Below, one piece after another: positions 9,445 through 18,928 of a DNA stretch of 64,000 nucleotides. A program made the translations under genes and the position numbers. Origin of the DNA: Bartonella sp. MM73XJBT.G (GTDB lineage Bacteria; Pseudomonadota; Alphaproteobacteria; Rhizobiales; Rhizobiaceae); the NCBI RefSeq assembly GCF_028618435.1, contig NZ_JAQISW010000001.1, positions 1 through 64,000 on the forward strand. The letters are read 5' to 3'. The notes beneath the pieces were generated by a model. It was not told where the DNA came from. It ran no database searches and saw only the letters and a program-made list of their open reading frames with translations. Each line of letters begins with the position of its first letter. Position 1 is the stretch's first letter.

Positions 9445-12400
9445 TCATTTAACTTGATTGAGTTCTTTTGTTAAGCGCAAATCTTCTTCTGCTTTTGATC
9501 TTATAAAGCGCCCTAAAAAAAGATAAACAACCGGTGTAACGTAAAGTGTAAAAATAGTTGCTAAACCTAAACCACCAACGATAACCCAACCTAAAGCTAT
9601 ACGCGCTTCTGCACCAGCACCTTTGGCTAAAACCAAAGGAATACCCCCTAAAATGGCACAAATCATTGTCATACAAACTGGACGAAGGCGAATATTTGCT
9701 GCTTCTTCTACAGCTTCACGCACGTTTCTTCCCTGATCACGTAATTGATCTGCAAATTCAACAATCAGAATACCATTTTTTGCCATAACGCCAATTAACA
9801 AAATTAATCCAATTTGACTGTAAATATTAAGACTCACACCACTTAAGAGCATAGCAATTACAGCACAACCAATCCCTAATGGAACAGTGGCCATGATAAT
9901 GAATCCTGAAATAAAGCTTTCAAACTGAGCCGCTAAAACCAATAAAATGATCAAAAAAGCAATGCCAAAAACAATCATAAAATTGGAAGATGTTTCATTA
10001 AGTGTTTCGGCTTCTCCTAAGGGAACCACATAGGTTCCTTTTGATAACAAAGGAGAAGCAATTTTCTGCACAGTTTGGTAAGCTTCCCCTAAAGTGATAC
10101 CTGGAGCAAGATCTGCACTTAAAATGACAGCACTCATGCGCTTTTCCCGTTTTAATTGGGGAGCGATAGCTTTTTCATGCAAACGCGCAATAACCGATAA
10201 AGGAACATATCGATTGTCTTTCGTCTTTAAAAAAATATTTTCTAAATCGCTAGGACTCTTCATATGATTTTTACGCGATATCAATTTAACATCGTAAGAA
10301 TGATCATCCACGTTAATGGAACCAATCTTTTTACCATCCAACATTGCTTGTAATGTATCGCCCAAATTGGTGATATCAATCCCTAAATCGGAGGCTTTTT
10401 TTCGATTGATTTCAATAAAAAATTGCGGTTGTGTGGCATCAACAGTAAGACGTGGGCGAATAAAATGCCGATCTGCTTGTAAAGCACGCACCAACTGATC
10501 AGCAATAGGTTGTAATGTTGCATAATCATTACCAAGAATTGCAAATTGTAACCCTTGCCCCGTTCCTCTCACACCTAGAGAATTTCCCTGTGCAGCAAAC
10601 ACAAAAACTGCCGGAAATTGCCTAACCTTCGCATTAACATCTTTCACAATTTCTTGCTGACTACGTACACGTTTATCCCAAGGTGAAAGCAATAAAACCA
10701 AAAAAGCAGTATTGGGTGAACCACCAATACCTGCAATAGAGTAATTGTTAGCAATCTCACCTGCATCACGTAATGGCTGTAAACTTTCTTCAATTTGCTC
10801 TACCTGCTCGTTCAAATATTGTGTTGAAATACCTTGAGGTCCATTAATGACCAAAAAGATAAGGGCTCTATCTTCTGCTGGTGTTAATTCTTGTTGCAAC
10901 TTCGTATAGCCTCCAACGCAAAGCGCTGCAAAAACAAGTGAAGCAATAACAACAGCCCAAGGCTTTTCTAAACATTTATGCAAACTGTACGTATAGGCCT
11001 TATGAAATAAAGAACCCCATTTATATAAAAAAGTAAAATGATGATGGAATTTTTCTTCTTTCTCCTCAATATGTTCTTTGAGAAAACGTGAAGCCAACAT
11101 AGGACAAAGCGTTAAGGCAACGATTGAAGAAAGCAAAATAGAAATTGCCAAAACAAAACCAAATTCTCTAAAAAGTCCTCCAACTTGTCCAGGAAGAAAA
11201 GAGATAGGGACAAACACAGCCACTAAAGTCAACGTTGTTGCGATAACAGCAAAAAAGACTTCACGGGTTCCTAATACCGCTGCGGCCCTAGAACCTATGC
11301 CCATATTGCGCCATCGAACAATATTTTCCAGAACAACAATGGCATCATCTACAACAAGCCCTGTAGCTAAAACAAGCCCTAAAAATGTGAGAATATTCAA
11401 TGAAAACCCTACAAGATAAATAGCGGCAATAGTACCAATCAAAGCGACTGGAAGAGATAAAGCAGGTATCAGCGTTACACGAATGTCTCTGAGAAAAAGA
11501 AAAATAACCAAGACAACGCTCAAAATAGCTATGATCAATGCAACCTCAACCTCATGAAGGGCGCTTTTAATAAAAATTGCATCATCACTAATAACATCTA
11601 TATGTACAGAAGAAGGAACGATACTTTTGAGATTATCAACAACGGCTCTCACGCCTGCAGAAATGTTAAGCGTGTTGGATTGTGCTTTACGCACAATACC
11701 TAATCCAATCCCTGTCTTTCCGTTGATACGAAGAATAACGTTTTCTATATCGGGTGATAAAGTTACATGCGCAACATCACCAAGATGTACATGAGGCTTT
11801 AAAACAACTTGTTCAAAAGATTCTGGTGTTGTTAAACGTGCAGTGGCACGAACAACTAAAGCTTGCTTAGAATTGCGTAATGATCCTACTGGAACATCCG
11901 TTGTCATATCAGCAAGAACACGTGAAATATCTGCGACAGTTAATCCATAACTTGCAAGTTTTGCTTGATCTATATCAATCTGAAAAATCTTTGTGCGAGC
12001 ACTTGCAACCTGGATATCTCCAACACCATCAACAGCAGAAATTGCATCAACAATCTGATCGTCTACAACTGTTGTTAAATCATCAATACTCATTGTTGGT
12101 GATGTCACAACCAAATACATCATGGCTGCAGCATTCGAATCTGCTTTAATGATCAAAGGAACATCTGCATTTTTGGGTAAAGAATAAGCAATGCGAGACA
12201 GAGCATCACGGATATCAGATGCCGCTACATTCAAATCAACACCAACATTAAAATTAATCTGCACAAGAGAGCGCCCAAAAGAAGATGTTGAAGAAATCGT
12301 CTTAACCCCTGAAACGCGAGAAACAGCATCTTCTATAACTTTTGTCACTTCACGATCAATTGTTTCCGCCGACGCACCAGAAAACACCGTCACAACCGTT

Positions 12401-12582
12401 GTTACTGGCGTATCAACATCGGGTAATTCTCGCACATCAACATTCAACCACGCTGCAAATCCTGCAATGATGATCATGGCATTCAAAACAAAAGTAAAAA
12501 CCGGTCTGCGAATAAATAAGGCAATAAGACCACTTTGCTCCGCCTGTGATATTGGCTGTTTTGTGCTCAATTCTTGGCCCAT
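9445..12582 (-). CDS. RND-family multidrug efflux permease (AcrB-like)
   Basis: A 1045-residue inner-membrane proton antiporter of the HAE1 type. It has the classic two-fold repeat: a TM helix at about residues 27-47, a large periplasmic loop to about 340, helices 2-6 at about 345-480, a second periplasmic loop, and helices to the C-terminus. The proton-relay aspartates of TM4 are present as D412-D413 in TGLVVDDAIVVLEN. It would form a trimer with the adaptor encoded just upstream. The adaptor stop and this ATG overlap by one base (TAATG), so translation is coupled. No outer-membrane channel gene is adjacent, so it must use a TolC-like protein encoded elsewhere. Substrates cannot be inferred. 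Confidence 0.95.
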   Translation of the reverse strand: MGQELSTKQPISQAEQSGLIALFIRRPVFTFVLNAMIIIAGFAAWLNVDVRELPDVDTPVTTVVTVFSGASAETIDREVTKVIEDAVSRVSGVKTISSTSSFGRSLVQINFNVGVDLNVAASDIRDALSRIAYSLPKNADVPLIIKADSNAAAMMYLVVTSPTMSIDDLTTVVDDQIVDAISAVDGVGDIQVASARTKIFQIDIDQAKLASYGLTVADISRVLADMTTDVPVGSLRNSKQALVVRATARLTTPESFEQVVLKPHVHLGDVAHVTLSPDIENVILRINGKTGIGLGIVRKAQSNTLNISAGVRAVVDNLKSIVPSSVHIDVISDDAIFIKSALHEVEVALIIAILSVVLVIFLFLRDIRVTLIPALSLPVALIGTIAAIYLVGFSLNILTFLGLVLATGLVVDDAIVVLENIVRWRNMGIGSRAAAVLGTREVFFAVIATTLTLVAVFVPISFLPGQVGGLFREFGFVLAISILLSSIVALTLCPMLASRFLKEHIEEKEEKFHHHFTFLYKWGSLFHKAYTYSLHKCLEKPWAVVIASLVFAALCVGGYTKLQQELTPAEDRALIFLVINGPQGISTQYLNEQVEQIEESLQPLRDAGEIANNYSIAGIGGSPNTAFLVLLLSPWDKRVRSQQEIVKDVNAKVRQFPAVFVFAAQGNSLGVRGTGQGLQFAILGNDYATLQPIADQLVRALQADRHFIRPRLTVDATQPQFFIEINRKKASDLGIDITNLGDTLQAMLDGKKIGSINVDDHSYDVKLISRKNHMKSPSDLENIFLKTKDNRYVPLSVIARLHEKAIAPQLKREKRMSAVILSADLAPGITLGEAYQTVQKIASPLLSKGTYVVPLGEAETLNETSSNFMIVFGIAFLIILLVLAAQFESFISGFIIMATVPLGIGCAVIAMLLSGVSLNIYSQIGLILLIGVMAKNGILIVEFADQLRDQGRNVREAVEEAANIRLRPVCMTMICAILGGIPLVLAKGAGAEARIALGWVIVGGLGLATIFTLYVTPVVYLFLGRFIRSKAEEDLRLTKELNQVK

Positions 12583-13718
12583 TATATATCCATTCCATAA
12601 ACTGCTGATAATTGCTGTTGATGGGACTTTGGATCATCAATAATTACTTTACTTCCTGGATAAAGCATTTGCACCCCTTGAATAACAACTTGATCACCAT
12701 TCTCCAGAGGGGCTTTCACGAAAACTTGATCTGCTTCATGCTGAATAATCGATACAGGAACAGACTCTACTTTTCCTTCTCTCACACGCCAAACAAATGA
12801 CCCTTTACTGTTCCATTGAATCGCGAGAGGATTAACAACAGGAAAAGATCCTCCATGAAATTGTAAGGCAACAGAAAAGGACATACCAGACATGAAGGTA
12901 TCTTTTTCATTATTGATTTCAACCTGAACATGAAGCGTGCGACTTTCTGGGTCAACGACATTATCAATCGCGTAAATATGACCAACAAAAGATTTATCTG
13001 GCTGCGCTGTTAATGTTGCTGTTACCTTATCTCCTTTATGGATACGCGATACATATCGTTCAGGGATCCATATATCGACCAAAATACGTTCTCTATTCTC
13101 AATACGACCGATTACAGTATTAAGGGTCACATTATTTCCCGCATCAACAGGTAGAATACCAACAACTCCAGGAATCGGTGCACGAATTGTTCGCCGCTCG
13201 AGATCTAACTCAGCATTCCGTAACACTAAATTTGCATTATCTAATTCTAAACGTGCCGTAATTTCTTGCACTTCCGTTGCTGTATTGCTAGCTCGTAATT
13301 TAAGAATACGTGAAAGTGTTAAAGCATTATTATCACGTTGCACTTTTGCTTTTGCGGCCGCTATCTCTTCCTTTTTAGAATCAAGCTTTGCAATCACGTC
13401 TCCCACTTGTACTTTTGTACCAGCAGACACAAAAAACTTATCGATAACACCTGATGATAAAGGGGTTAAATCTACTTCAGCAAGCGCTTTTCCGCTCCCA
13501 ATAACGTTAAGATGTTCATAAAAATCTTGCGTTTTTACAAAATCAACAACAACATTCGTCGGTGGTCTTCCTATTTTTCCCTTTGAAGCTTTATACGATA
13601 TACCTGTTTTATCCACCGTAGAAATAGGTTGCTCTACACTCTTTTTTCCAACCCAATAAGCGACCGTTAAAACGACAATTAATAACACCAATGGAAAGAT
13701 CTTTTTTAATAATGCCAT
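12582..13718 (-). CDS. RND efflux periplasmic adaptor (membrane fusion protein)
   Basis: A 378-residue HlyD/AcrA-type adaptor linking the inner-membrane pump to an outer-membrane channel. Residues about 5-24 form an N-terminal membrane anchor without a lipobox cysteine. A split lipoyl domain (LTPLSSGVIDKFFVSAGTKV and RTIRAPIPGVVGILPVDAG) flanks a short helical hairpin at about residues 105-165. The beta-barrel and membrane-proximal domains follow (ERYVSRIHKGDKV and the C-terminal 100 residues). It is first in a two-gene operon with the permease. Repeated motifs 130-180 bases upstream probably carry its control region. Confidence 0.93.
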   Translation of the reverse strand: MALLKKIFPLVLLIVVLTVAYWVGKKSVEQPISTVDKTGISYKASKGKIGRPPTNVVVDFVKTQDFYEHLNVIGSGKALAEVDLTPLSSGVIDKFFVSAGTKVQVGDVIAKLDSKKEEIAAAKAKVQRDNNALTLSRILKLRASNTATEVQEITARLELDNANLVLRNAELDLERRTIRAPIPGVVGILPVDAGNNVTLNTVIGRIENRERILVDIWIPERYVSRIHKGDKVTATLTAQPDKSFVGHIYAIDNVVDPESRTLHVQVEINNEKDTFMSGMSFSVALQFHGGSFPVVNPLAIQWNSKGSFVWRVREGKVESVPVSIIQHEADQVFVKAPLENGDQVVIQGVQMLYPGSKVIIDDPKSHQQQLSAVYGMDI

Positions 13719-14083
13719 ACATCTACCCTTGCTGTATCATGTTTACCTGAAATAGTTTTCAACAGTAATAATATCGGCGTTTTACATAACAACCAAACAG
13801 CAGGTATATATCTTACCCCCCACCGCAAAAACATATCTTATCTCTGGCTGACTATCGTTCATAGACTAAAAGGTCAAGTTAACTATCGTTCATATTGCTT
13901 TGTACGATCATAACAAAAAAATGATCTTATTAAAAATTCAATTGAATCGATAATATATTATAACTTTTTTAATATCTCATAAAAAAAGAGATTTTTTTTA
14001 TGATGACCCAAGTTTCACTTGCATTTCTTTAATGAAACGATTAGGAACCTTTTGTCTTAGACATATAGAAAATTAAAATGTGT
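13719..14083. other. Efflux operon upstream region and tRNA-Arg leader
   Basis: The left half carries the efflux control region (see 13849-13894). Further right is a perfect A/T hairpin, CATAAAAAAA (13978-13987) with TTTTTTTATG (13993-14002), followed by the tRNA-Arg upstream region. No open frame looks coding. Confidence 0.5.
13849..13894 (-). promoter_or_regulatory. Candidate promoter flanked by two 13-bp direct repeats (efflux operon)
   Basis: ACTATCGTTCATA occurs exactly twice, at 13851-13863 and 13882-13894, 31 bases apart (about three helical turns). Between them on the minus strand lies a good -35 box TTGACC (13872-13877); the matching -10 position falls in the proximal repeat and is weak (TAGTCA). 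Paired repeats around a promoter before an RND operon suggest repressor operators. No regulator gene is adjacent. Confidence 0.45.
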
Positions 14084-14160
14084 GCACCCGTAGCTCAGCT
14101 GGATAGAGCACCAGACTACGAATCTGGGGGTCAGGAGTTCGAATCTCTTCGGGTGCGCCA
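14084..14160 (+). tRNA. tRNA-Arg (anticodon ACG)
   Basis: A 77-nt tRNA with acceptor stem GCACCCG/CGGGTGC, D-arm AGCTCAGCTGGATAGAGC, anticodon stem CCAGA/TCTGG around loop CTACGAA (anticodon ACG, normally edited to ICG), T-loop GTTCGAATC and encoded CCA (14158-14160). It decodes CGU, CGC and CGA. Confidence 0.97.
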
Positions 14161-14780
14161 TTATTAGCAAAATCAATATTTTACTCACAAACTCAAGTTC
14201 TTGAAATTCTTCTAATACGTGATTTATTTTTTGCTTATCTTTGAATTTCTCATAGCTTTTTATTCCATTCTATTGTGAGTCGTTTCTTTAATTTTTGATA
14301 GAATGGGATGTTTGTGGCCTTTAATTTAATCCAAAAGTGTTTTCATTAGCAATAATCGTAACGATTGCATAAGTTGGTGGGTGTTGTTGCTTTCTTTTCG
14401 CAATCTATGCACTTGTTTTTGATTTCTTCTGGATTATACTTTCCAATCAGTTGGATAATTTTTTTACTTGCTTATTTCTATCTTTTCCATCAAGGGGGCT
14501 TTAGATGTGTCCCCACAAATTGTGGTTTACTGCCTTCTAAAATTTTTTCAACGGACTATCCGGAATAACAAATATAAGATATCAATATCGCTGCATAAAA
14601 AGTTTTTAAATTAATTACCCAAAAACTTTCTTCTGATGTTCATCATTCGTTGATATTGAAAGTAATATTGCAGACTAGCTAAAAACTTACCGAAACTTAA
14701 AACACAAAGATTCTTTTTTCTAAAAACTCGTTAAAACTCCTCTTGTCGTTCTTTAGCATTATCTCTTGCGCGACATATCA
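14161..14780. other. Intergenic stretch, no supported gene
   Basis: Some 620 AT-rich bases between tRNA-Arg and the fhs promoter. The open frame at 14365-14568 is hydrophobic and Phe-rich with no ribosome site, and I do not call it. Confidence 0.5.
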
Positions 14781-14840
14781 TTGACCTCTATGATATCTTA
14801 CACTTTATATTCTCTATGGATTCTTATTAATCCAGAGAAT
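14781..14840 (+). promoter_or_regulatory. Candidate fhs promoter with overlapping hairpin
   Basis: TTGACC (14781-14786) and TTTATA (14804-14809) are separated by 17 bases. A 12-bp interrupted palindrome, ATTCTCT-AT-GGATT (14809-14822) with AATCC-AGAGAAT (14829-14840), overlaps the probable transcription start, 46 bases before the fhs ATG. It may be an operator rather than an RNA structure. Confidence 0.45.
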
Positions 14841-14885
14841 AGAGATTCTAAACATTAATAAAAGCTCATTTTAAAGAATTTTTCC

Positions 14886-16559
14886 ATGCCTAAAACAGAT
14901 ATTGAAATTGCTCGCACTGCTAAAAAGCAGCATATTACTGAAATTGCACAAAAAATTGGTATCTCCCATGAAAACCTTATTCCCTATGGACATGATAAAG
15001 CCAAAATTTCTTCCTCCTACATAAAATCGCTCAATAAAAACCCAGATGGTAAACTTATCCTCGTCACGGCCATCAATCCCACACCTGCTGGAGAAGGCAA
15101 AACAACCACAACTGTTGGACTGAATGACGCTCTTAATCTCATTGGCAAAAAAACAATAGCCACTTTGAGAGAACCATCTTTAGGCCCCTGTTTTGGTATA
15201 AAAGGCGGTGCCGCAGGTGGTGGTTATGCGCAAGTCGTTCCAATGGATGACCTTAATTTACATTTTACTGGAGATTTTCATGCTATTACAGCAGCGCATA
15301 ATCTTCTTGCCGCAATGATCGATAATCATATCTATTGGGGAAATACTCTAAACATTGATCCACGTCGCATTGTTTGGAAGCGCATTCTTGATATGAATGA
15401 CCGTGCATTGCGTGATATCGTTATTTCATTGGGAGGCATAACAAATGGTTTTCCTCGACAAACAGGTTTTGATATTACTGTTGCATCAGAAATTATGGCA
15501 CTCCTTTGTCTTGCTGAAAATTTAGAAAACCTTACACGAAGACTCAAAAAAATTATTGTTGCCTATCGTTATGATAAAACACCCGTAACAGTGGCTGATC
15601 TCAACGCAGAAGGCGCAATGGCAGTTCTTCTAAAAGACGCTATACAGCCCAATCTTGTACAAACAATTGAAAATAATCCTGTTCTCGTTCATGGAGGACC
15701 TTTTGCCAATATTGCTCATGGTTGCAACTCAGTTATAGCAACAAAAACCGCTTTAAAACTCGCTGATTATGTTGTCACAGAAGCAGGATTTGGAGCCGAT
15801 CTTGGAGCAGAAAAATTCTTCAATATCAAATGTCGGCAAGCAGGTATTGTGCCAAATGCAACAGTGATTGTTGCAACGATTCGTGCATTAAAAATGAATG
15901 GTGGTGTGGATAAAAATAACCTGACAGAAGAAAATATCACCGCTTTAGAAAAGGGATCAGCTAATCTTTTACGACATATCAAAAATATGGAGCTCTACGG
16001 TATTCCTTGTGTTGTAGCGATTAATCATTTTGACAGTGATAGCGATGCTGAAATAAGAACATTACAAAAAATAGTTGCAACAACTGGACATAAAGCTATT
16101 ATTTGTAAGCATTGGGAACAAGGTGGAAAAGGTGCAGTAGCGCTTGCACAAGAACTCGTCACCTTAATTGAAAAGCAAGATTCCCATTTTAAAGTTCTCT
16201 ATCAAGATGATATTCCCCTCATTCAAAAAATTAACTGTATTATAACAAAGCTGTACGGTGGGCGTAGCGCCATCATCTCAGCTCCTATTCTTAAACAACT
16301 TGAATCTTGGGAAAAAGAAGGTTTTGGAAACTACCCTATTTGTATGGCAAAAACACCTTATTCTTTTTCTGCTGATCCCAAGCAATATGGTGCTCCTGTT
16401 GATTTTGACATTCCTGTACGAGAAGTTCGTCTCTGTGCAGGAGCCGGCTTTATTGTTGTCATTTGTGGAGATATTATGACCATGCCCGGCTTACCGCATT
16501 ATCCCGCCGCTGAAAAAATTTATCTTGACGAAAATGATCAAATACAAGGACTTTCATAA
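14886..16559 (+). CDS. fhs: Formate--tetrahydrofolate ligase
   Basis: A 557-residue cytosolic enzyme making 10-formyltetrahydrofolate from formate, ATP and tetrahydrofolate, feeding purine synthesis and initiator-tRNA formylation. The ATP-binding loop [14 protein letters not shown] lies at residues 66-79. Other family hallmarks are [23 protein letters not shown] and the C-terminal [20 protein letters not shown]. Length matches the family (about 555). It is monocistronic: a promoter lies just upstream and a long hairpin follows at 16626-16670. The gene is common in Firmicutes and patchier in proteobacteria, so past horizontal transfer is possible; I see no flanking sign of recent transfer. Confidence 0.97.
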   Translation: MPKTDIEIARTAKKQHITEIAQKIGISHENLIPYGHDKAKISSSYIKSLNKNPDGKLILVTAINPTPAGEGKTTTTVGLNDALNLIGKKTIATLREPSLGPCFGIKGGAAGGGYAQVVPMDDLNLHFTGDFHAITAAHNLLAAMIDNHIYWGNTLNIDPRRIVWKRILDMNDRALRDIVISLGGITNGFPRQTGFDITVASEIMALLCLAENLENLTRRLKKIIVAYRYDKTPVTVADLNAEGAMAVLLKDAIQPNLVQTIENNPVLVHGGPFANIAHGCNSVIATKTALKLADYVVTEAGFGADLGAEKFFNIKCRQAGIVPNATVIVATIRALKMNGGVDKNNLTEENITALEKGSANLLRHIKNMELYGIPCVVAINHFDSDSDAEIRTLQKIVATTGHKAIICKHWEQGGKGAVALAQELVTLIEKQDSHFKVLYQDDIPLIQKINCIITKLYGGRSAIISAPILKQLESWEKEGFGNYPICMAKTPYSFSADPKQYGAPVDFDIPVREVRLCAGAGFIVVICGDIMTMPGLPHYPAAEKIYLDENDQIQGLS

Positions 16560-16625
16560 GTTTATAACCGTAAACTCTATCATTTATTATAAAAAGAATT
16601 TTATTACAAAAAGAATAGAATTTTA

Positions 16626-16670
16626 AAAAGCTATATAGACAAATATCTTATTTGTATGATATAAGCTTTT
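16626..16670 (+). terminator. Hairpin between fhs and rpsU, probable fhs terminator
   Basis: An extended stem pairs AAAAGCT (16626-16632) with AGCTTTT (16664-16670) and, inside it, ACAAATA (16639-16645) with TATTTGT (16649-16655) around loop TCT. The 3' arm ends in four T's. It lies 67 bases after the fhs stop. Confidence 0.5.
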
Positions 16671-16709
16671 GTCCTTTTGGATATGCCTTTAAAGGGACGT
16701 AGGTTTTCC

Positions 16710-16715
16710 TATAAT
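16710..16715 (+). promoter_or_regulatory. Candidate -10 box of rpsU
   Basis: A perfect TATAAT lies 28 bases before the rpsU GTG. The -35 region is only loosely conserved (TTTAAA at 16688-16693, 16-base spacer), so promoter assignment is tentative. Confidence 0.4.
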
Positions 16716-16743
16716 TTATGACACTGAAAAAGCAGGATAAATA

Positions 16744-16977
16744 GTGCAAGTACTCGTTCGTGATAATAATGTTGATCAAGCGCTCCGTGCGTTGAAAAAA
16801 AAGATGCAGCGTGAAGGTATCTTCCGTGAAATGAAAATGCGTAGTTATTATGAAAAGCCGTCTGAGAGGCGTGCTCGTGAAAAAGCTGAGGCTATTCGTC
16901 GTACACGTAAGCTTGCTCGTAAGCGTGCGCAAAGAGAAGGTTTTGTTAGTAACGGACGAACTGGTGTAATAAAGTGA
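16744..16977 (+). CDS. rpsU: 30S ribosomal protein S21
   Basis: A 77-residue, very basic protein ([46 protein letters not shown]...). S21 is a small-subunit protein near the anti-Shine-Dalgarno end of 16S rRNA and takes part in initiation. The start is a GTG at 16744, which gives the family's usual N-terminus (MQVLVRDNN). The C-terminal Arg/Lys-rich extension to 77 residues is usual for alphaproteobacteria. It is monocistronic between fhs and an empty 1.3-kb region. Confidence 0.97.
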   Translation: MQVLVRDNNVDQALRALKKKMQREGIFREMKMRSYYEKPSERRAREKAEAIRRTRKLARKRAQREGFVSNGRTGVIK

Positions 16978-18310
16978 TGTGCTTTTGATGCATTATAGGA
17001 TTGCATAAGGAATAGAGAGTAAGATACCCTGAGATTTTGTTTTATAGGCAATTGCAATGGGTTTTTGGCGCGTGTTTTTTTGTGTTATGTTGTCTAGGGC
17101 TTTAGTTATATAAACGAATGTGTTATTTATCTACAAAGTGATAAATTTTTATCATAGAGGTAGCGTTTACTTCACTCTTGTAATTCTAAAAATAGATAAA
17201 AAACGATGCTTTAGATATTGAAGGGACTTGTTCTTGTGTAAAATGTGTATTGAGTGTAAGGTGTTTTATCATCACTTTTCGCTATAATTTCCCTTCTTCT
17301 TTTTATCTCTCAAATAACTGTTTCCTATATGCATGTCTAATGATGATTTTCTTCTTTTGCCCTTAAATATTCTGCATCTTTCGGAAATTTTAGATCAAAT
17401 TGCAAAACACAAATGATTATCGCAATATGCGATTGTATGTGTAAGGATATGAAAATACATAATCCTCTGTCTCTTTGTCTATGTAATTAACCTCATAAGC
17501 GTATCGAATAATCCCTCCTCTTTCATAAAACTTTTTATACTGAGCTGAAATAAAATTGATAACTTATTGATTTATCGTCATAAATAATCTTCTTTCATCT
17601 TCTTTCATATCAGATAATAACTCCGCATACAGCAAACTCTCTCAACATCTTCTCATATTGAATCAATCTTTTTTTCTTGTACATCGACACGCAGGGGCGC
17701 CTGCAAATAAAATAAAAATGCATTTTATAAACGTTCTAAATAATAGGAACTGTATAACATTGAGACCTTTGACATAGAATGATGATGTGCCTGCTTTAAT
17801 GTACGGATAAACAATATCATTGCATAAGGTCTTATATATCAATCTACCCTATAATATTACTCATATTTTAAACTTAAATGCTCCATTCAGCGTATTCTTT
17901 TATCCATTCAAAACTATCTTCTCAAGCCAAAGCATAATCCCTTTACTGAACAGTTTTCGTATTCATAACATGCATAACTGTGCTTTTATTTCGAGAAACG
18001 CTCTTGGAAAAAAGAGACAAAATTCTAGCTCTGGCTTCCTATACAAAAACTGCTCTGGCCACAATATACTTTTCTGTTTTAATATTTTTCTCACGCAGAC
18101 AACTCGCTAAAAGTCCAATATTTATTTACAACTATTACCTCATAATCACCCTAAAGTACTCAAAAATTCAAATTTTTGTTTTCTTTATTTTGCTCTTTTC
18201 GTAACAATTTTTTCATTGTTTAGATCTCTTTAACGGGCGATATGGCATAATTTTTATCCGTCTCCAATCTTATTTTCCAGATTTTAAATGACCAATATAT
18301 GATGAAATAA
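16978..18310. other. Long intergenic region, no supported gene
   Basis: About 1.3 kb between rpsU and the SH3-like gene. Frames at 17820-18110 and 17980-18204 have skewed AT-rich composition and overlap each other, so I reject them. Small hairpins occur (ATCGCA/TGCGAT at 17419-17433; GCAGG/CCTGC near 17691-17704), but none has a T-tail. Probably decayed coding sequence. Confidence 0.5.
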
Positions 18311-18321
18311 AGGAGTTCAGT

Positions 18322-18882
18322 GTGCAAAATTCTCGTTGGTTTCGCGTTTTAATGCTTGCATCATGTATCTTAATAGCAAAAGTCATTGTGTTGGGTACAC
18401 CAGGTTTGTTGCACGCACAAACCTTTAATCAGAATTTAGGACCTAGTGGTTTACCGCTTCCACGATTTGCTTCGATTAAACCTACGCGTGTTAATGTCCG
18501 TGTTGGGCCAGGAAGCAACTATTCTATTATTTTTACCTACAAAAAGAAGGGGTTACCTATTGAAATCATCCAAGAATATGATCAATGGCGCAAAATTCGT
18601 GATGCAGAAGGCGATGAAGGGTGGGTATATCAATCACTTTTATCAGGAAAACGAACGGCTATAACTATTCCATGGCAAAAAGATAAAACAAAAAGACTAA
18701 TGCTACGAAAAAAACCCACCGATAATGCACAACTTGTGGCAGAGGTGGAGCCTAATGTCATTGGCAATATCCACCAATGTGATGGACAATGGTGCGAAAT
18801 TACTCTTAATAATGTTCATGGATGGCTTCATCAACCTCAATTATGGGGGATTTATCCTGATGAAAAAATAAAAGGTTGGTGA
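18322..18882 (+). CDS. Exported protein with two SH3-like domains
   Basis: A 186-residue protein starting at GTG (18322) after a good ribosome site, AGGAG (18311-18315). Residues 1-32 form a signal peptide with likely cleavage after LLHAQ, so it acts in the periplasm. Residues about 52-108 are a bacterial SH3-like fold (VNVRVGPGSNYSIIFTYKKKG, then DEGWVYQSLLSG). A second, more divergent copy spans about 122-178 (LMLRKKPTDNAQLVAEV... GWLHQPQLWG) with a Cys153-Cys158 pair that could form a disulfide. Such domains often bind cell-wall peptides; here the ligand is unknown. It faces irr tail to tail, with 46 bases between. Confidence 0.8.
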   Translation: MQNSRWFRVLMLASCILIAKVIVLGTPGLLHAQTFNQNLGPSGLPLPRFASIKPTRVNVRVGPGSNYSIIFTYKKKGLPIEIIQEYDQWRKIRDAEGDEGWVYQSLLSGKRTAITIPWQKDKTKRLMLRKKPTDNAQLVAEVEPNVIGNIHQCDGQWCEITLNNVHGWLHQPQLWGIYPDEKIKGW

Positions 18883-18928
18883 ATGCTCAAACGCATCAAG
18901 TTCAATTTTTATTTCTCATTGAACATGC

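Noticed and set aside
14365-14568. A hydrophobic 67-codon frame between tRNA-Arg and fhs that could look like a small membrane protein.
   Set aside because: The hydrophobicity comes from T-rich sequence; no ribosome site and no conserved pattern.
17820-18204. Two overlapping frames of 96 and 74 codons upstream of the SH3-like gene.
   Set aside because: Skewed Phe/Asn/Ile composition, no ribosome site, mutual overlap, and no recognisable motif.
18900-18924. Inverted repeat GTTCAAT/ATTGAAC between the convergent SH3-like gene and irr.
   Set aside because: Seven pairs with an 11-nt loop and no T-run, so it is too weak to call a terminator.
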